Assembly: GCA_020735665.1 (NCBI GenBank)
Contig: CP085928.1
Span: 434,001-498,000, forward strand
Source: Lachnospiraceae bacterium GAM79
Lineage (GTDB): Bacteria; Bacillota; Clostridia; Lachnospirales; Lachnospiraceae
DNA length: 64,000 nt
Direction: 5' to 3'
Shown here: in pieces, positions 1 through 9,498 of the stretch
Layout: each line of letters starts with the position of its first letter
Numbering within the stretch: position 1 is the first letter of the stretch
Notes under the pieces: model-generated
Seen by the model: the letters and a program-made list of their open reading frames with translations, nothing else
Told to the model about the DNA's origin: nothing
The model's database searches: none
Translations under genes and position numbers: made by a program

Positions 1-549
1 ATGGCTTCGATCGATGATTACAATGATATTAGTACAAAGAATGAATATGCAGTTGCAATCGATGCTGGCTGTACGGTAGAAGAAGCGATGGAAGCCTGCT
101 ATGAGAACAGCAGGGATAATGCCAGAACACCAATGCAGTGGGATGATTCTGCACAGGCAGGATTTACAACCGGAACACCATGGCTCTTTGTAAATCCAAA
201 TTATAAAGAGATCAATGTAAAAGAACAGCTTGGCAGGGAAGATTCAGTATGGTACTATTACCAGAAGCTGATCGCACTTCGTAAGTCCGAGGACTACAAA
301 GAAGTATTTACCTATGGCAAGGTCGTTCCAATGTTTGTGGAGAAGGATGGAATATTTGCATATGCAAGAAAGACGGAAGACCAGACCGTTTACATTATAA
401 CGAATTACAGCAGAGAAGATATCACGGTTGATCTGCTGACTGCAAATGAGCAGCCGAAGCTTCACGTTTTGTTAGATAATAAGAATGACGTATGCTTAAA
501 TGGCAACCGTATACGGTTAAGCTCCGGGCAGGCAGTGATCCTGGGATAA
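1..549 (+). CDS. GH13 alpha-glucosidase (oligo-1,6-glucosidase type), C-terminal part
   Basis: Only the last 182 residues lie in the window and the reading frame is open to the left edge, so the ATG at position 1 is probably internal. The segment has the GH13_31 hallmark DNARTPMQW around residues 39-47, followed by the family's usual run into the 'W(Y)YYQKLIALRK' helix and a small C-terminal beta domain ending in GQAVILG. Family members hydrolyse alpha-1,6 or alpha-1,4 glucosidic bonds of isomalto-oligosaccharides, trehalose-6-phosphate or sucrose in the cytoplasm. The catalytic residues are upstream and not visible, so substrate cannot be assigned. A strong hairpin terminator follows at once, so this is the end of its transcript. 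Confidence 0.85.
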   Translation: MASIDDYNDISTKNEYAVAIDAGCTVEEAMEACYENSRDNARTPMQWDDSAQAGFTTGTPWLFVNPNYKEINVKEQLGREDSVWYYYQKLIALRKSEDYKEVFTYGKVVPMFVEKDGIFAYARKTEDQTVYIITNYSREDITVDLLTANEQPKLHVLLDNKNDVCLNGNRIRLSSGQAVILG

Positions 550-574
550 TGCTTTGAATAATTGATCAACATAT

Positions 575-632
575 AAAACCATTAAAATGATGGCGAAACA
601 GTGCTTAAAAACCATCATTTTGATGGTTTTTA
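575..632 (+). terminator. Rho-independent terminator after the GH13 gene
   Basis: A long A/T-rich inverted repeat pairs 575-593 (AAACCATTAAAATGATGG) with 612-630 (CCATCATTTTGATGGTTTT) and runs into a T tract. It separates the GH13 gene from the lipoprotein gene that follows. Confidence 0.8.
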
Positions 633-721
633 TTAGTTACAAGGAAATTAATATATGATATTCTGTTAAAAAGTGGAAATAAATTAGGGGTATTATAATG
701 GCATAGAAATGGGGTGCATAT

Positions 722-2779
722 ATGAGAAGAAATTACAGGGAAGGTATCGGCAGATGGCTGGCAGGAGTGCTGGTTATCAGCATGACACTTGGACAGATAA
801 CAGGCTGTCAGGTGACAGGTGGGGATCAGAATGGGGGAACAACTTCCGGGTATCTGACAGAAGAAAATACTGACAGGGCAGATGGCTCACAGACGACAAC
901 CGAAGAACCGACCACAGAAGAAGAGTGGAAATCGATCGTCTCGGGGGAATACTACAAGCAGGCAAAGGTATCCGGATATACGAATCTGTATCAACTGGAT
1001 ATGAAAGTAGAGGAAGATAATATTTACATCAATAAGATGTTTGCTTTTGGGGATGCCCTTGGAATCCAGTATGGCGTAGGAGAAGACGGTTATCTGGCAC
1101 TATATGATCTGGCGGATCTCAGGCAGAAAGCGGTTGTAAGCTGCCCGAAGGATACATATGCATCAGATGTATTTTCAAATGGAACCGATGAGGTGGTTCT
1201 CTATGATAAAGGCAACAAAGAGCTGATCCGTTATGGATCCTTGTTGGATAATGAGTCTGTTATGCCAATCGAAAAAGGGACACCGGACAGTTATCTGATG
1301 TCAAAGGATCTCACCGGCTTCTTCTATACAAATGCAGAGGATGGACAGATCTATGAATATGATCTGCGGTCAGGGGAAGAGTCAGAGGTGTGTCCGGCAT
1401 ATTCAGGAGAAGGAAAAGATACAACGCTGCTAGGATATGCGGAAGAACCGGAGTATCTGGTGGTGTCGGCATATGATAATACGGCAGAACGTGTGGAGGT
1501 CAGATGTTATAGTGTGACCGGTGAAGATATAAAAGAAACCGGTGATTATGATATCGTGCAATTTGAAGGAAGTGGGGATAAGTACTACGCATCGGTATAT
1601 GCGGATGGTCAGGTCTATCAGGTGTATGGAGAAACTTCCGGGGAAGAAGCGGGTATTTTGTTCCCGGATAATACAGGTGATTTTCAGGTTGGCTGCGATG
1701 TAGAACATGGTCTGGCTATGTATGGCAGTTCCAGCCAGTCGCAGGAGACGAATACACAGAAGCTGCAGTTCCGGATCTATAATGTGGATACCGGTAAATG
1801 TGAAAGCAGACTTGCAGTAACATTTCCGTTTGATGAAACAAATTATATCTATATCGATCAAGGTACTTATATAGATACATACAACTTCTTTGTATTTTCA
1901 ACGAGCGGACTCACACCGGAAGTATACATATGGGATCTGAACGATGCACGCAGCATTTCCGGTGATTCCAGAGTCTACCGTTATCCATGGAGTTATCTGG
2001 ATCATCCGTCTGATGAGCTGAAGCAGGAGCTGCGGCAGCAGGCAAAGGATATCGGAGATCAAAATGGTGTAGAGATACATATATTTGATGAAGTGTCGGA
2101 GTGCAGCAAGGATATCTACCGTTATGAGGCATCAGACAATGCACTTCTGACTGCTCAGTCATTGGAAGTTCTGAAGAATGAGTTGAAGAAATATCCGGAT
2201 CGGATGTTGAAAAATCTGGATGATGGATATGGAAGCATATTAAAGATCTATCTGGCAGGTGCGATCATAGGAACAGATGAAACGGCACTTACAACAGCTG
2301 CCGGAGTTCAGAATACTCTGGAGAATGACACATTTCTGGTTATTGATATCAATGATCAGTCCTCCTATATCAGCACGATCCACCACGAGATCTTCCATGC
2401 GATCGAGAACCATATGAATTACACCGGCTGTTGGTTTGATGAAGGAATTTGGTCGGAGTGCAACCCGGATGGATTCGATTATGATTACGATTATATTGCA
2501 AATGAAAATAGCAATGACAATACCTATGTTGCATTTTCATCCGGTGATGCGTCAGAGATTGCATTTATTGACACCTACTCAAAAAGCTTTCCAAATGAAG
2601 ACCGTGCGAGAGTATTTGAATATGCCATGACGGATCAGCAGAATGATAATGGATTCTTTAGCTATGAAAGAATACGGAAAAAGTTAAAGGTGATATCGGA
2701 TCAGATGAGTGCATGTTTCCCGGAGGATGATGGAGCGACACTTATGCCGTGGGAAAGAGTATTGATGTATGAAAAATAG
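722..2779 (+). CDS. Secreted lipoprotein with C-terminal HExxH metallopeptidase domain
   Basis: The 685-residue product starts with a basic N terminus, a hydrophobic stretch and the lipobox ITGC (Cys 29), so it should be a membrane-anchored lipoprotein. A Thr/Glu-rich linker follows. Residues about 80-430 look like repeated short beta-strand units ('GYLALYDLADL', 'IYEYDLRSG'), suggesting a beta-propeller sensor-like domain (inference). Near the C terminus lies HHEIFHAIENH with HEIFH at residues 555-559, a zinc-binding HExxH motif, followed by WFDEGIWSE, whose acidic residues could supply the third zinc ligand. The substrate is unknown and I do not recognise a named family. It stands alone between the terminator of the GH13 gene and the valS leader. 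A TATAAT at 694-699 may be its -10 box. Confidence 0.7.
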   Translation: MRRNYREGIGRWLAGVLVISMTLGQITGCQVTGGDQNGGTTSGYLTEENTDRADGSQTTTEEPTTEEEWKSIVSGEYYKQAKVSGYTNLYQLDMKVEEDNIYINKMFAFGDALGIQYGVGEDGYLALYDLADLRQKAVVSCPKDTYASDVFSNGTDEVVLYDKGNKELIRYGSLLDNESVMPIEKGTPDSYLMSKDLTGFFYTNAEDGQIYEYDLRSGEESEVCPAYSGEGKDTTLLGYAEEPEYLVVSAYDNTAERVEVRCYSVTGEDIKETGDYDIVQFEGSGDKYYASVYADGQVYQVYGETSGEEAGILFPDNTGDFQVGCDVEHGLAMYGSSSQSQETNTQKLQFRIYNVDTGKCESRLAVTFPFDETNYIYIDQGTYIDTYNFFVFSTSGLTPEVYIWDLNDARSISGDSRVYRYPWSYLDHPSDELKQELRQQAKDIGDQNGVEIHIFDEVSECSKDIYRYEASDNALLTAQSLEVLKNELKKYPDRMLKNLDDGYGSILKIYLAGAIIGTDETALTTAAGVQNTLENDTFLVIDINDQSSYISTIHHEIFHAIENHMNYTGCWFDEGIWSECNPDGFDYDYDYIANENSNDNTYVAFSSGDASEIAFIDTYSKSFPNEDRARVFEYAMTDQQNDNGFFSYERIRKKLKVISDQMSACFPEDDGATLMPWERVLMYEK

Positions 2780-2800
2780 CAAGATTACGTTTAAAACCGC

Positions 2801-2830
2801 TTGACACTGGAAAGACTTCTGTTGTACTAT
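2801..2830 (+). promoter_or_regulatory. Sigma-A promoter for the valS T-box leader
   Basis: TTGACA at 2801-2806 and TACTAT at 2825-2830 are separated by 18 bases. The predicted start near 2837 places the whole T-box leader in the transcript. Confidence 0.6.
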
Positions 2831-2836
2831 GAGATT

Positions 2837-3080
2837 TAGTTTAACAGCATAAATGCAAGGAAAAAGAGGAGTACCATAAAAGAACTGCCAGAGAGGAAGA
2901 TCCACAGGCTGAAAGGTCTTTCGAGGAAATTTGTGGGAAGGTAGCTTTGGAGCAGCACATCCGAAATGTTCAGTAGGATGCGCCGGGTCGTTCCCGTTAC
3001 AGAATAAGATGAGTGATAAATTAAGGTGGTAACGCGTAAGATACGCCCTTTGGAACAGAGATGTTTCAAAGGGCTTTTTC
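2837..3080 (+). ncRNA. T-box leader (valine) upstream of valS
   Basis: The leader contains a T-box consensus at 3018-3036 (AAATTAAGGTGGTAACGCG), whose bulge pairs with the acceptor end of uncharged tRNA. It is followed by an intrinsic terminator at 3045-3080 (GCCCTTTG...CAAAGGGC then TTTTT). The upstream part can form the long Stem I; GTA at 2941-2943 (in AAGGTAGC) is my best guess for the valine specifier codon. Uncharged tRNA-Val would stabilise the antiterminator and allow valS expression. The long leader rules out the upstream in-frame start at 3026, which lies inside the T-box. Confidence 0.93.
3045..3080 (+). terminator. T-box attenuator terminator
   Basis: GCCCTTTG-GAACA pairs with TGTTT-CAAAGGGC and is followed by TTTTTC. 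This is the switchable terminator of the valS T-box and lies 75 bases before the chosen valS start. Confidence 0.88.
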
Positions 3081-3154
3081 TATGTAAGAAGATTGATTCT
3101 GTAAAGGAAAAACGCTCCACTAAAGATGCTATAAAAACAGAAAGGATGGAACAG

Positions 3155-5797
3155 ATGAAAGAACTGGAAAAGACATACAATCCGGCCGACATAGAAGACA
3201 GGCTGTACAGAAAATGGGAAGATAAGAAATATTTTCATGCAGAGGTAGATCGCAGTAAGAAACCATTTACGATCGTTATGCCGCCTCCAAATGTAACCGG
3301 ACAGCTTCATATGGGTCATGCCCTGGACAATACGATGCAGGATATCCTCATTCGTTTCAAAAGAATGCAGGGCTACAGTGCATTATGGCAGCCGGGTACA
3401 GACCATGCAGCGATCGCTACAGAGGTAAAGGTAACAGAGAAATTAAAGGCAGAAGGCATTGATAAGAAGGAGATCGGCAGAGAGGCTTTCTTACAGCATG
3501 CCTGGAAATGGAAAGAAGAATACGGCGGAAGAATCGTAAATCAGTTAAAGAAGCTGGGTTCATCTGCTGACTGGGACAGAGAGCGTTTTACAATGGACGA
3601 GGGATGTTCAGAAGCAGTTAAGGAAGTATTTGTTAATCTCTATGAAAAGGGATATATCTACAAAGGTTCCAGGATCATCAACTGGTGTCCTGTATGTAAG
3701 ACATCCATTTCGGACGCAGAGGTAGAGCATGTAGAACAGGAAGGACATTTCTGGCATATCAATTATCCGATCGTTGGAGAAGAAGGAAGATATGTAGAGA
3801 TTGCAACGACCAGACCGGAAACCCTGCTTGGTGATACAGCGGTTGCTGTAAATCCAAAGGATGAGCGTTATAAGGATATCATCGGTAAGATGCTGAAGCT
3901 TCCTTTAACAGACAGAGAGATTCCTGTTATCGCAGATGAATATGTAGATATGGAATTCGGAACAGGCTGTGTAAAGATTACACCTGCACATGATCCGAAC
4001 GACTTCGAAGTAGGTAAGAGACACAATCTGGAAGAAATCAATATTTTAAACGATGATGCTACGATCAACGAGAAGGGCGGCAAATACGCAGGCATGGATC
4101 GTTATGAAGCAAGAAAAGCAATGGTAGCAGATCTGGAAAAAGAAGGTCTTCTTGTAAAGGTTGTACCACACACACATAACGTAGGAACACATGACAGATG
4201 TAAGACAACGGTAGAGCCAATGATCAAGCCACAGTGGTTTGTCCGTATGAAGGAAATGGGCCAGGCAGCTCTTGACCTGATCAAGACAGATGAGCTGGAA
4301 TTTGTACCGGAGCAGTTTGATAAGACATACATCCACTGGCTTGAAAATATCCGCGACTGGTGTATCTCCCGTCAGCTTTGGTGGGGACACAGAATTCCGG
4401 CTTATTACTGTGATGAGTGTCATGAGACGATCGTTTCCAGAGAAGTTCCGACGGTATGTCCGAAATGTGGATGCACACATCTGACACAGGATGAAGATAC
4501 ACTGGATACATGGTTCTCATCCGCACTCTGGCCATTCTCAACACTTGGCTGGCCAAAGAAGACACCGGAATATGAATATTTCTATCCGACTGACGTACTT
4601 GTAACCGGATACGATATCATCTTCTTCTGGGTTATCCGTATGGTATTCTCAGCACTGGAGCAGACAGGAAAGAGCCCATTTAAGCATGTTCTGATCCACG
4701 GATTGGTTCGTGACGATCAGGGACGGAAGATGAGTAAGTCTCTTGGAAATGGTATCGATCCGCTTGAGGTTATTGATAAATATGGTGCAGATGCCCTTCG
4801 TCTGACATTGATCACAGGTAATGCACCGGGAAATGATATGCGTTTCTATTGGGAGCGTGTAGAGAATTCCAGAAACTTTGCAAATAAGATCTGGAACGCA
4901 TCCAGATTCATTATGATGAATATGGAAAAGGCTGATTTCTCAAATGTAAAATTATCTGATCTTACGATCGCTGACCGTTGGATCTTATCCAAGGTCAATG
5001 ATCTGGCAGTTGAGATGACAGATAACATGGAGAAATACGAGTTGGGTATCGCAGTTTCCAAGGTATATGACTTCATATGGGAAGAATTCTGTGACTGGTA
5101 TATCGAAATGGTTAAGCCAAGACTTTACAATGATGCAGACGAGACAAAGGCAGCAGCCCTCTGGACATTAAAGACCGTTCTGATCCGGGCATTGAAATTA
5201 TTACATCCATATATGCCGTTTATCACGGAGGAGATCTTCTGTAACATTCAGGATGAGGAAGAATCTATTATGATCTCTGACTGGCCTGTATATAAAGAAG
5301 AGTGGAGCTTCAAACAGGATGAAAATGCAGTTGATACGATCAAGGCTGCGGTTCGTGCGATCCGTAATCTGCGTACCGGTATGAATGTACCGCCAAGCAA
5401 GAAAGCAACTGTATATGTTGTATCTGCTAAGAGTGAGATCCGTGATATATTTGAAGCATCAAAGAATTTCTTTGCAACACTTGGATATGCAAGTGAGGTA
5501 TTCATTCAGGACAGCAAGAATGGTATTGACGAGAATGCAGTATCTACCCTGATACATGATGCCGCACTCTATATTCCGCTTGCAGAGCTGGTTGATATCG
5601 ACAAAGAGATCGAGCGTCTGGAGAAAGAATCCGGTCGTCTGGCCGGCGAGATCAAGCGTGCATCCGGTATGCTTGCAAATCCTAAATTTGTAGATAAAGC
5701 ACCGGCTGCTAAGGTAGAAGAAGAAAAAGCCAAGCTTGCAAAATATACAGAAATGAAAGCCCAGGTTGAAGAACGTCTGGCTCAGTTAAAGAAGTAA
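3155..5797 (+). CDS. valS: Valyl-tRNA synthetase
   Basis: The enzyme attaches valine to tRNA-Val in the cytoplasm. From ATG 3155 the product is 880 residues, the usual ValRS length. It shows the class I signatures PPPNVTG and LHMGHAL (HMGH at residues 52-55), [10 protein letters not shown] (KMSKS at about 525-529), a CP1 editing domain with [17 protein letters not shown], a four-Cys zinc-like knuckle (CDEC...CPKCG), and a C-terminal coiled coil rich in Glu/Lys typical of ValRS. I chose 3155 because AAAGGA sits 8-9 bases upstream; ATG 3146 would also be in frame but has no ribosome site. Expression is controlled by the T-box leader. Confidence 0.98.
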   Translation: MKELEKTYNPADIEDRLYRKWEDKKYFHAEVDRSKKPFTIVMPPPNVTGQLHMGHALDNTMQDILIRFKRMQGYSALWQPGTDHAAIATEVKVTEKLKAEGIDKKEIGREAFLQHAWKWKEEYGGRIVNQLKKLGSSADWDRERFTMDEGCSEAVKEVFVNLYEKGYIYKGSRIINWCPVCKTSISDAEVEHVEQEGHFWHINYPIVGEEGRYVEIATTRPETLLGDTAVAVNPKDERYKDIIGKMLKLPLTDREIPVIADEYVDMEFGTGCVKITPAHDPNDFEVGKRHNLEEINILNDDATINEKGGKYAGMDRYEARKAMVADLEKEGLLVKVVPHTHNVGTHDRCKTTVEPMIKPQWFVRMKEMGQAALDLIKTDELEFVPEQFDKTYIHWLENIRDWCISRQLWWGHRIPAYYCDECHETIVSREVPTVCPKCGCTHLTQDEDTLDTWFSSALWPFSTLGWPKKTPEYEYFYPTDVLVTGYDIIFFWVIRMVFSALEQTGKSPFKHVLIHGLVRDDQGRKMSKSLGNGIDPLEVIDKYGADALRLTLITGNAPGNDMRFYWERVENSRNFANKIWNASRFIMMNMEKADFSNVKLSDLTIADRWILSKVNDLAVEMTDNMEKYELGIAVSKVYDFIWEEFCDWYIEMVKPRLYNDADETKAAALWTLKTVLIRALKLLHPYMPFITEEIFCNIQDEEESIMISDWPVYKEEWSFKQDENAVDTIKAAVRAIRNLRTGMNVPPSKKATVYVVSAKSEIRDIFEASKNFFATLGYASEVFIQDSKNGIDENAVSTLIHDAALYIPLAELVDIDKEIERLEKESGRLAGEIKRASGMLANPKFVDKAPAAKVEEEKAKLAKYTEMKAQVEERLAQLKK

Positions 5798-5926
5798 TAA
5801 CAGAGACGCAAAGCTGTGTCCATACATGAATCGAAACGACAGTGTCGACAGAAATGATTCATGGTATAAATTCAAAAAGAAAGAAACAGGCTGGCTGATC
5901 CGCATATAAAAGCACTGATAATACAG

Positions 5927-6964
5927 ATGTTTTCATATCGTATCAGACAGCCTGTCTGGTATAGGAAGATGATACAGGATATAGAACCAAAACGGTTTCA
6001 TAATGAATATGCATATCGAAAACCGCCGAAGAATGATGATGTGATCCTTGCATTTTCCGAGAAACTGATCCTTGCCAAAAAGGTAGAGGATGAGCATGAG
6101 CTGGTCTGGCTCACTGTCTCGGAATATAAAAGCTATATAGGAATAAATGATACGGTCACGCAGGATGCATCATGGCAGGATAATCTGACATACCTGTTTG
6201 TGATCGATGACAGACAGTATTTTTTGTATCGACCGCAGGATCTTGTCCGGACAACAGAGCCTTATTATGCTGAAAGATCAGCGAATGGAGCAACTGATGT
6301 AAATTGGGGAGAGCGTCTGGAGATTCCGGGTTATGAATACCGGAGCATGTATAAGACCAGAAGCTGCAAGCCAAAGGCAGAAGTGCTTGCGGCGGCAACC
6401 GGATGGCATCTGTATCTGTGGTATTCGATGAACCGCTATTGTGGAGCCTGCGGAATGCCTGTGCTCCCGGATGAGAAAGAACGGATGCTCCGTTGTCCGT
6501 CCTGCGGACATCTGATCTTCCCAACAATCGCACCGGCAGTAATTGTCGGAGTGACAGATGGCAATCGCATCATTCTTACAACTTACGCTGCAAGAGAGTA
6601 TAAACGATACGCCCTGATCGCCGGCTTTACGGAAATAGGTGAGACGGTAGAGGAAACGGTTCGGCGTGAGGTGATGGAGGAAGTCGGAATACCGGTTAAG
6701 AATATCCGGTATTACAAATCACAGCCGTGGGGATTTGACAGCAATCTGCTGATGGGATTCTTCTGTCAGGCAGACAGAAAAAAGTCAGATGAGCATGGAC
6801 CGGAACTGACTATCGATCATGAAGAACTTGCAAGCGGTGAATGGGTAGAACGCGAGCAGATCCCGGACTATGGAGAACATCTGAGTCTGACACATGAGAT
6901 GATGATGCAGTTTAAACGATATGGACAGGGTGTGTTTGATCTGAAAACAGACCGATCACTATAA
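5927..6964 (+). CDS. nudC: NAD+/NADH pyrophosphatase (NudC-type Nudix hydrolase)
   Basis: NudC cleaves NAD(H) to NMN(H) and AMP and can remove NAD caps from RNA in some bacteria. The protein has the expected order: a poorly conserved N-terminal domain, a four-Cys zinc ribbon (C172-x2-C175 and C190-x2-C193), then the Nudix box GFTEIGETVEETV...REVMEEVGI at about 233-255. The NudC-specific SQPWGF follows the box. The start is uncertain: ATG 5927 has no clear ribosome site, while ATG 5969 (MIQDIEP) matches how I remember related proteins beginning but has AGGA only two bases away. A hairpin at 5825-5863 (CATGAATC/GATTCATG) lies between valS and this gene. Confidence 0.92.
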   Translation: MFSYRIRQPVWYRKMIQDIEPKRFHNEYAYRKPPKNDDVILAFSEKLILAKKVEDEHELVWLTVSEYKSYIGINDTVTQDASWQDNLTYLFVIDDRQYFLYRPQDLVRTTEPYYAERSANGATDVNWGERLEIPGYEYRSMYKTRSCKPKAEVLAAATGWHLYLWYSMNRYCGACGMPVLPDEKERMLRCPSCGHLIFPTIAPAVIVGVTDGNRIILTTYAAREYKRYALIAGFTEIGETVEETVRREVMEEVGIPVKNIRYYKSQPWGFDSNLLMGFFCQADRKKSDEHGPELTIDHEELASGEWVEREQIPDYGEHLSLTHEMMMQFKRYGQGVFDLKTDRSL

Positions 6965-7097
6965 AAAAATAAAGTTATAGTATTTGATATCTGAATAAAA
7001 TAAAAAAAGAAAAGCATAAGGTTGAAAATAATTTCATATATTATAAAACCTGTGTTAAAAAGTAATAAAAAACGATTTGTTTCTGAAAAGCTGTTGG

Positions 7098-7125
7098 TTG
7101 ACAAAACAAAAGCGGATGGTATAAT
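7098..7125 (+). promoter_or_regulatory. Sigma-A promoter of the flavin-reductase-like gene
   Basis: TTGACA at 7098-7103 and TATAAT at 7120-7125 are both perfect consensus hexamers with a 16-base spacer. Transcription should start near 7132, giving a leader of about 145 bases. Confidence 0.85.
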
Positions 7126-7135
7126 GAGCCAAAAA

Positions 7136-7154
7136 CCAGTTGGTAATACCAGTG
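7136..7154. promoter_or_regulatory. Putative FadR-type GntR operator over the transcription start
   Basis: The palindrome TGGTAATACCA (7141-7151) fits the TGGT-N3-ACCA pattern bound by FadR-subfamily GntR repressors, and lies about 10 bases after the predicted start site, a repressing position. No GntR regulator gene is in the window. The match is by pattern only. Confidence 0.45.
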
Positions 7155-7170
7155 TACCATACGATTTTGC

Positions 7171-7202
7171 AATGAGGCATTGAGAATGATCAGTGCCTCA
7201 TT
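7171..7202 (+). other. Leader hairpin in the 5' UTR
   Basis: AATGAGGCA (7171-7179) pairs perfectly with TGCCTCATT (7194-7202). No T run follows, so it is more likely a leader stability or attenuation hairpin than a terminator. The rest of the 6965-7277 gap holds only the promoter and operator. Confidence 0.5.
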
Positions 7203-7277
7203 ATTGTATCAGGATGTATTTCTGTTACAGTAAACACTTCAGGAACTGAGTAATCAGAAAAGTGAGGTATTATCAAG

Positions 7278-7787
7278 ATGAAAGAAATTAATGCAGAGGA
7301 ATTAAAAGGAAATCTGATCGAAATGATCAACAAAAAGTGGGCACTTGTAACTGCAGGAGATCATGAAAAGGCAAATACGATGACAGTAAGCTGGGGTTCC
7401 TTTGGTGAATTCTGGTCAAAGCCTGTTATAACGATTTATATCCGCCCACAGAGATATACAAAGCAGTTTATCGATGAACAGAAGGAATTTTCCGTTTGTA
7501 TGCTTCCGGAAGAGTACAGAAAGGCACTGACTTATTGCGGAAGAACATCCGGTAAGGATGTAGCGGATAAATTTGCAGGAGCAGGGCTCACCCTTGATTT
7601 CTGTGGTGATGTTCCGGTTATCAAGGAGGCAGGCATTACACTCATTTGCAGAAAAATGTGCGAAGGAGATATTGATCCTGCTACCTTTGCTGATCCTGAG
7701 GAAGGAGCAAAGGTATATCCGGATAAGGATTATCACAGATACTATATCGCAGAGATTGAAAAGGTACTTGTACCGGATGAATATTAA
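7278..7787 (+). CDS. Flavin reductase-like domain protein (FMN-binding)
   Basis: The 169-residue product matches the flavin reductase-like split-barrel family. It carries the KWALVTAGDHEKANTMTVSWGS-like first strands (residues about 18-40) where FMN phosphate binding normally occurs, and then PVITIYIRPQRYT and the SGKDVADKF segment. Members bind FMN and either reduce it with NAD(P)H or act as flavoredoxins; which applies here cannot be told from sequence. GAGG lies 13 bases before the ATG. The gene has its own strong promoter with a possible GntR operator, and ends two bases from the end of the convergent degV gene. Confidence 0.85.
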   Translation: MKEINAEELKGNLIEMINKKWALVTAGDHEKANTMTVSWGSFGEFWSKPVITIYIRPQRYTKQFIDEQKEFSVCMLPEEYRKALTYCGRTSGKDVADKFAGAGLTLDFCGDVPVIKEAGITLICRKMCEGDIDPATFADPEEGAKVYPDKDYHRYYIAEIEKVLVPDEY

Positions 7788-7788
7788 A

Positions 7789-8676
7789 TTAATACGGGCG
7801 TTCGCGTCCGAGAAAGAACAGTCCGGCAGCGCCGGGACCGCAGTGGGATGCGGTAATTGTACCGGCATTTAAGATGCGTACCGGATGGGTGACATTCGGA
7901 AATGTCTGTAGGACGGAGTTCTTTAACAGATAAGCAAGCTCGGGGCAGGCAGCATGGGAGATGAAGCATTTTCCATTGTAGTCTGTCCCGTTTTCTGCGT
8001 AGTATTCCATCTCAGAGATCACCTCTCTTACGGCGCGCTTCTTGCCACGGACTTTTGTATAGGCATCTGCCATTCCGTTCTGATCCAGCCGGATCAGAGG
8101 ATGAATGTTCAGGATCGATGCGATATGGGAAGCAGCGCCGCTGATCCGTCCGCTATGGTGCAGAAAGGTGAGATCGGTTGTAAAAAACTGATGATGGATA
8201 CAGGTACGATGCTTCATGATCCAGTCGGCAGCTGTTGCCAATGAAAGACCTTCATCCCGCATATCGGCAACGTAGTCCGTTAACAATCCATACCCTCCTG
8301 CACCGCAGAGAGAATCAATGACCTGCAGCTGCTTTCCCGGATAGTTCTTTTTTATTGCTGCCGCCGCACGATAGGCATTATTTGCCGATCCGCTTAAGGC
8401 GGAGCTGAATGTGATATGAAGCACATCACCATTCTGTATCAGTCCTTCAAAGAAATCATAATAGGAAGCTTCGTTGATCTGGGAGGTTGTAGGCAGCAGC
8501 CCTTTTTCCAACATCTTATAATACTTCGGCATCAGATCCGGATTTCGTTCCATGTTATCCTCGTATACATGTTCATGAATGATGTAAGTATAAGGAATGA
8601 CCGCAATTTCCCGTTCATTCAGATAAGAATATGACAGATCCGTTGTCGATTCACACGATAAGATAAAATTTCTCAT
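7789..8676 (-). CDS. DegV family fatty-acid-binding protein
   Basis: DegV/FakB proteins bind a fatty acid and, with a FakA kinase, phosphorylate exogenous fatty acids. The 295-residue protein begins MRNFILSCESTTDLS, the family's typical N-terminal 'D/E-ST-DL' strand, and has TSQIN at about 67 and TFSSALSGSANNA, both standard DegV lipid-pocket motifs, plus 'HHSGRISG' in the second domain. I chose the start at 8676 because GGAGG lies 8 bases upstream; a longer frame to 8802 would add a repeat-like NTGNTNTGN segment without a ribosome site. No FakA gene is nearby. The gene is convergent with the flavin-reductase-like gene. Confidence 0.92.
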   Translation of the reverse strand: MRNFILSCESTTDLSYSYLNEREIAVIPYTYIIHEHVYEDNMERNPDLMPKYYKMLEKGLLPTTSQINEASYYDFFEGLIQNGDVLHITFSSALSGSANNAYRAAAAIKKNYPGKQLQVIDSLCGAGGYGLLTDYVADMRDEGLSLATAADWIMKHRTCIHHQFFTTDLTFLHHSGRISGAASHIASILNIHPLIRLDQNGMADAYTKVRGKKRAVREVISEMEYYAENGTDYNGKCFISHAACPELAYLLKNSVLQTFPNVTHPVRILNAGTITASHCGPGAAGLFFLGRERPY

Positions 8677-8734
8677 GATAAAAACCTCCAATACAATTTC
8701 CGATATATTTCCTGTATTAGTATTACCGGTGTTG

Positions 8735-9040
8735 ATGAAAATACTCTTTGAAAAAATTGTTATTATTGCGTATTTAGTAAATGACTTACTTGCATGGTTC
8801 ATTGTAATATGGTTTGATCTGACTGGATATGATAATAAGTTCCAAAATATAAGATTGCATTGGCTGGTTTTGATAATTGGAATAATACATATTATTGCAA
8901 CAACGATTTGCTGCGTGTTTTTCTATAAGAAAGCGAGAACAAAGTATAAGATTCAAATTGGAAGCAAGCTGTTCGTATTCAATGAGATTATGGCATTATT
9001 GCCTTATTTGTATTTAATGTTCACTTGGATTATCATATAA
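8735..9040 (+). CDS. Small multi-pass membrane protein, unknown function
   Basis: I do not recognise this protein. From ATG 8735 it has about 101 residues and three hydrophobic segments, with a short basic loop (FYKKARTKYK) between the second and third. The frame is open back to 8675, but that would overlap the degV start and its ribosome site, and the extra residues look like read-through of the degV promoter region. No good ribosome site precedes either start, so the gene may be a 5'-truncated remnant. It lies 26 bases before a second small membrane protein gene and the two were probably cotranscribed. Confidence 0.45.
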   Translation: MKILFEKIVIIAYLVNDLLAWFIVIWFDLTGYDNKFQNIRLHWLVLIIGIIHIIATTICCVFFYKKARTKYKIQIGSKLFVFNEIMALLPYLYLMFTWIII

Positions 9041-9066
9041 CTCGGAACTTACGGAGGAAAATAGTA

Positions 9067-9369
9067 ATGGCACTGTTCCTACTGATTACATATATAGTAA
9101 TTTTAATATTTCAAATAATATTATTTGTGATAACCATTCGCAAGAAAACAAAAAAACTTTGGCGAATATTGTTTTCGGCAGAACTAATTCTGCTGCTTAT
9201 ATCCATAGGACTGATGATTTACTATAATAATCTTCCTGGATATGGATTTATGCCAGGACTAACTTATTTGGAAGAAGTAATGTTTAGTTTTGGAGCGGTT
9301 GTTTTGTACTGTATAAGTTTCCTGATTTCTATATGCAGTTATATTGCAATTTCAAATAAACAAACTTAA
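9067..9369 (+). CDS. Small membrane protein, unknown function
   Basis: I do not recognise this protein. It has 100 residues with three predicted membrane spans (residues about 4-24, 34-52 and 68-95) and a basic patch IRKKTKKLWR between the first two. ATG 9067 is supported by GGAGG about 9 bases upstream, which is a better start than the in-frame ATG 9025. Spacing and gene style suggest an operon with the preceding small membrane gene. Both are AT-rich compared with the valS-degV block, in line with an accessory region. Confidence 0.6.
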   Translation: MALFLLITYIVILIFQIILFVITIRKKTKKLWRILFSAELILLLISIGLMIYYNNLPGYGFMPGLTYLEEVMFSFGAVVLYCISFLISICSYIAISNKQT

Positions 9370-9498
9370 TTTGAGGTATTCCACTTGTGCGTTTATTTGA
9401 GTTCCTTGAATGAGCTTAAATATTATGTTAATCTTTTAAAGAAGTTGGCGTGTAGTTGAGTAGAAAGATAAATCGGAATTTGACGAGGTATTGGTAGA

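Noticed and set aside
3026-3154. Extension of valS to an upstream in-frame start
   Set aside because: The extra sequence lies inside the T-box and its terminator; the ribosome site supports 3155.
5825-5863. Terminator between valS and nudC
   Set aside because: The stem (CATGAATC/GATTCATG) has a long loop and no T tract, so it was not called as a terminator.
7954-8634. Plus-strand ORFs opposite degV
   Set aside because: They are shadows of the clearly conserved degV gene.
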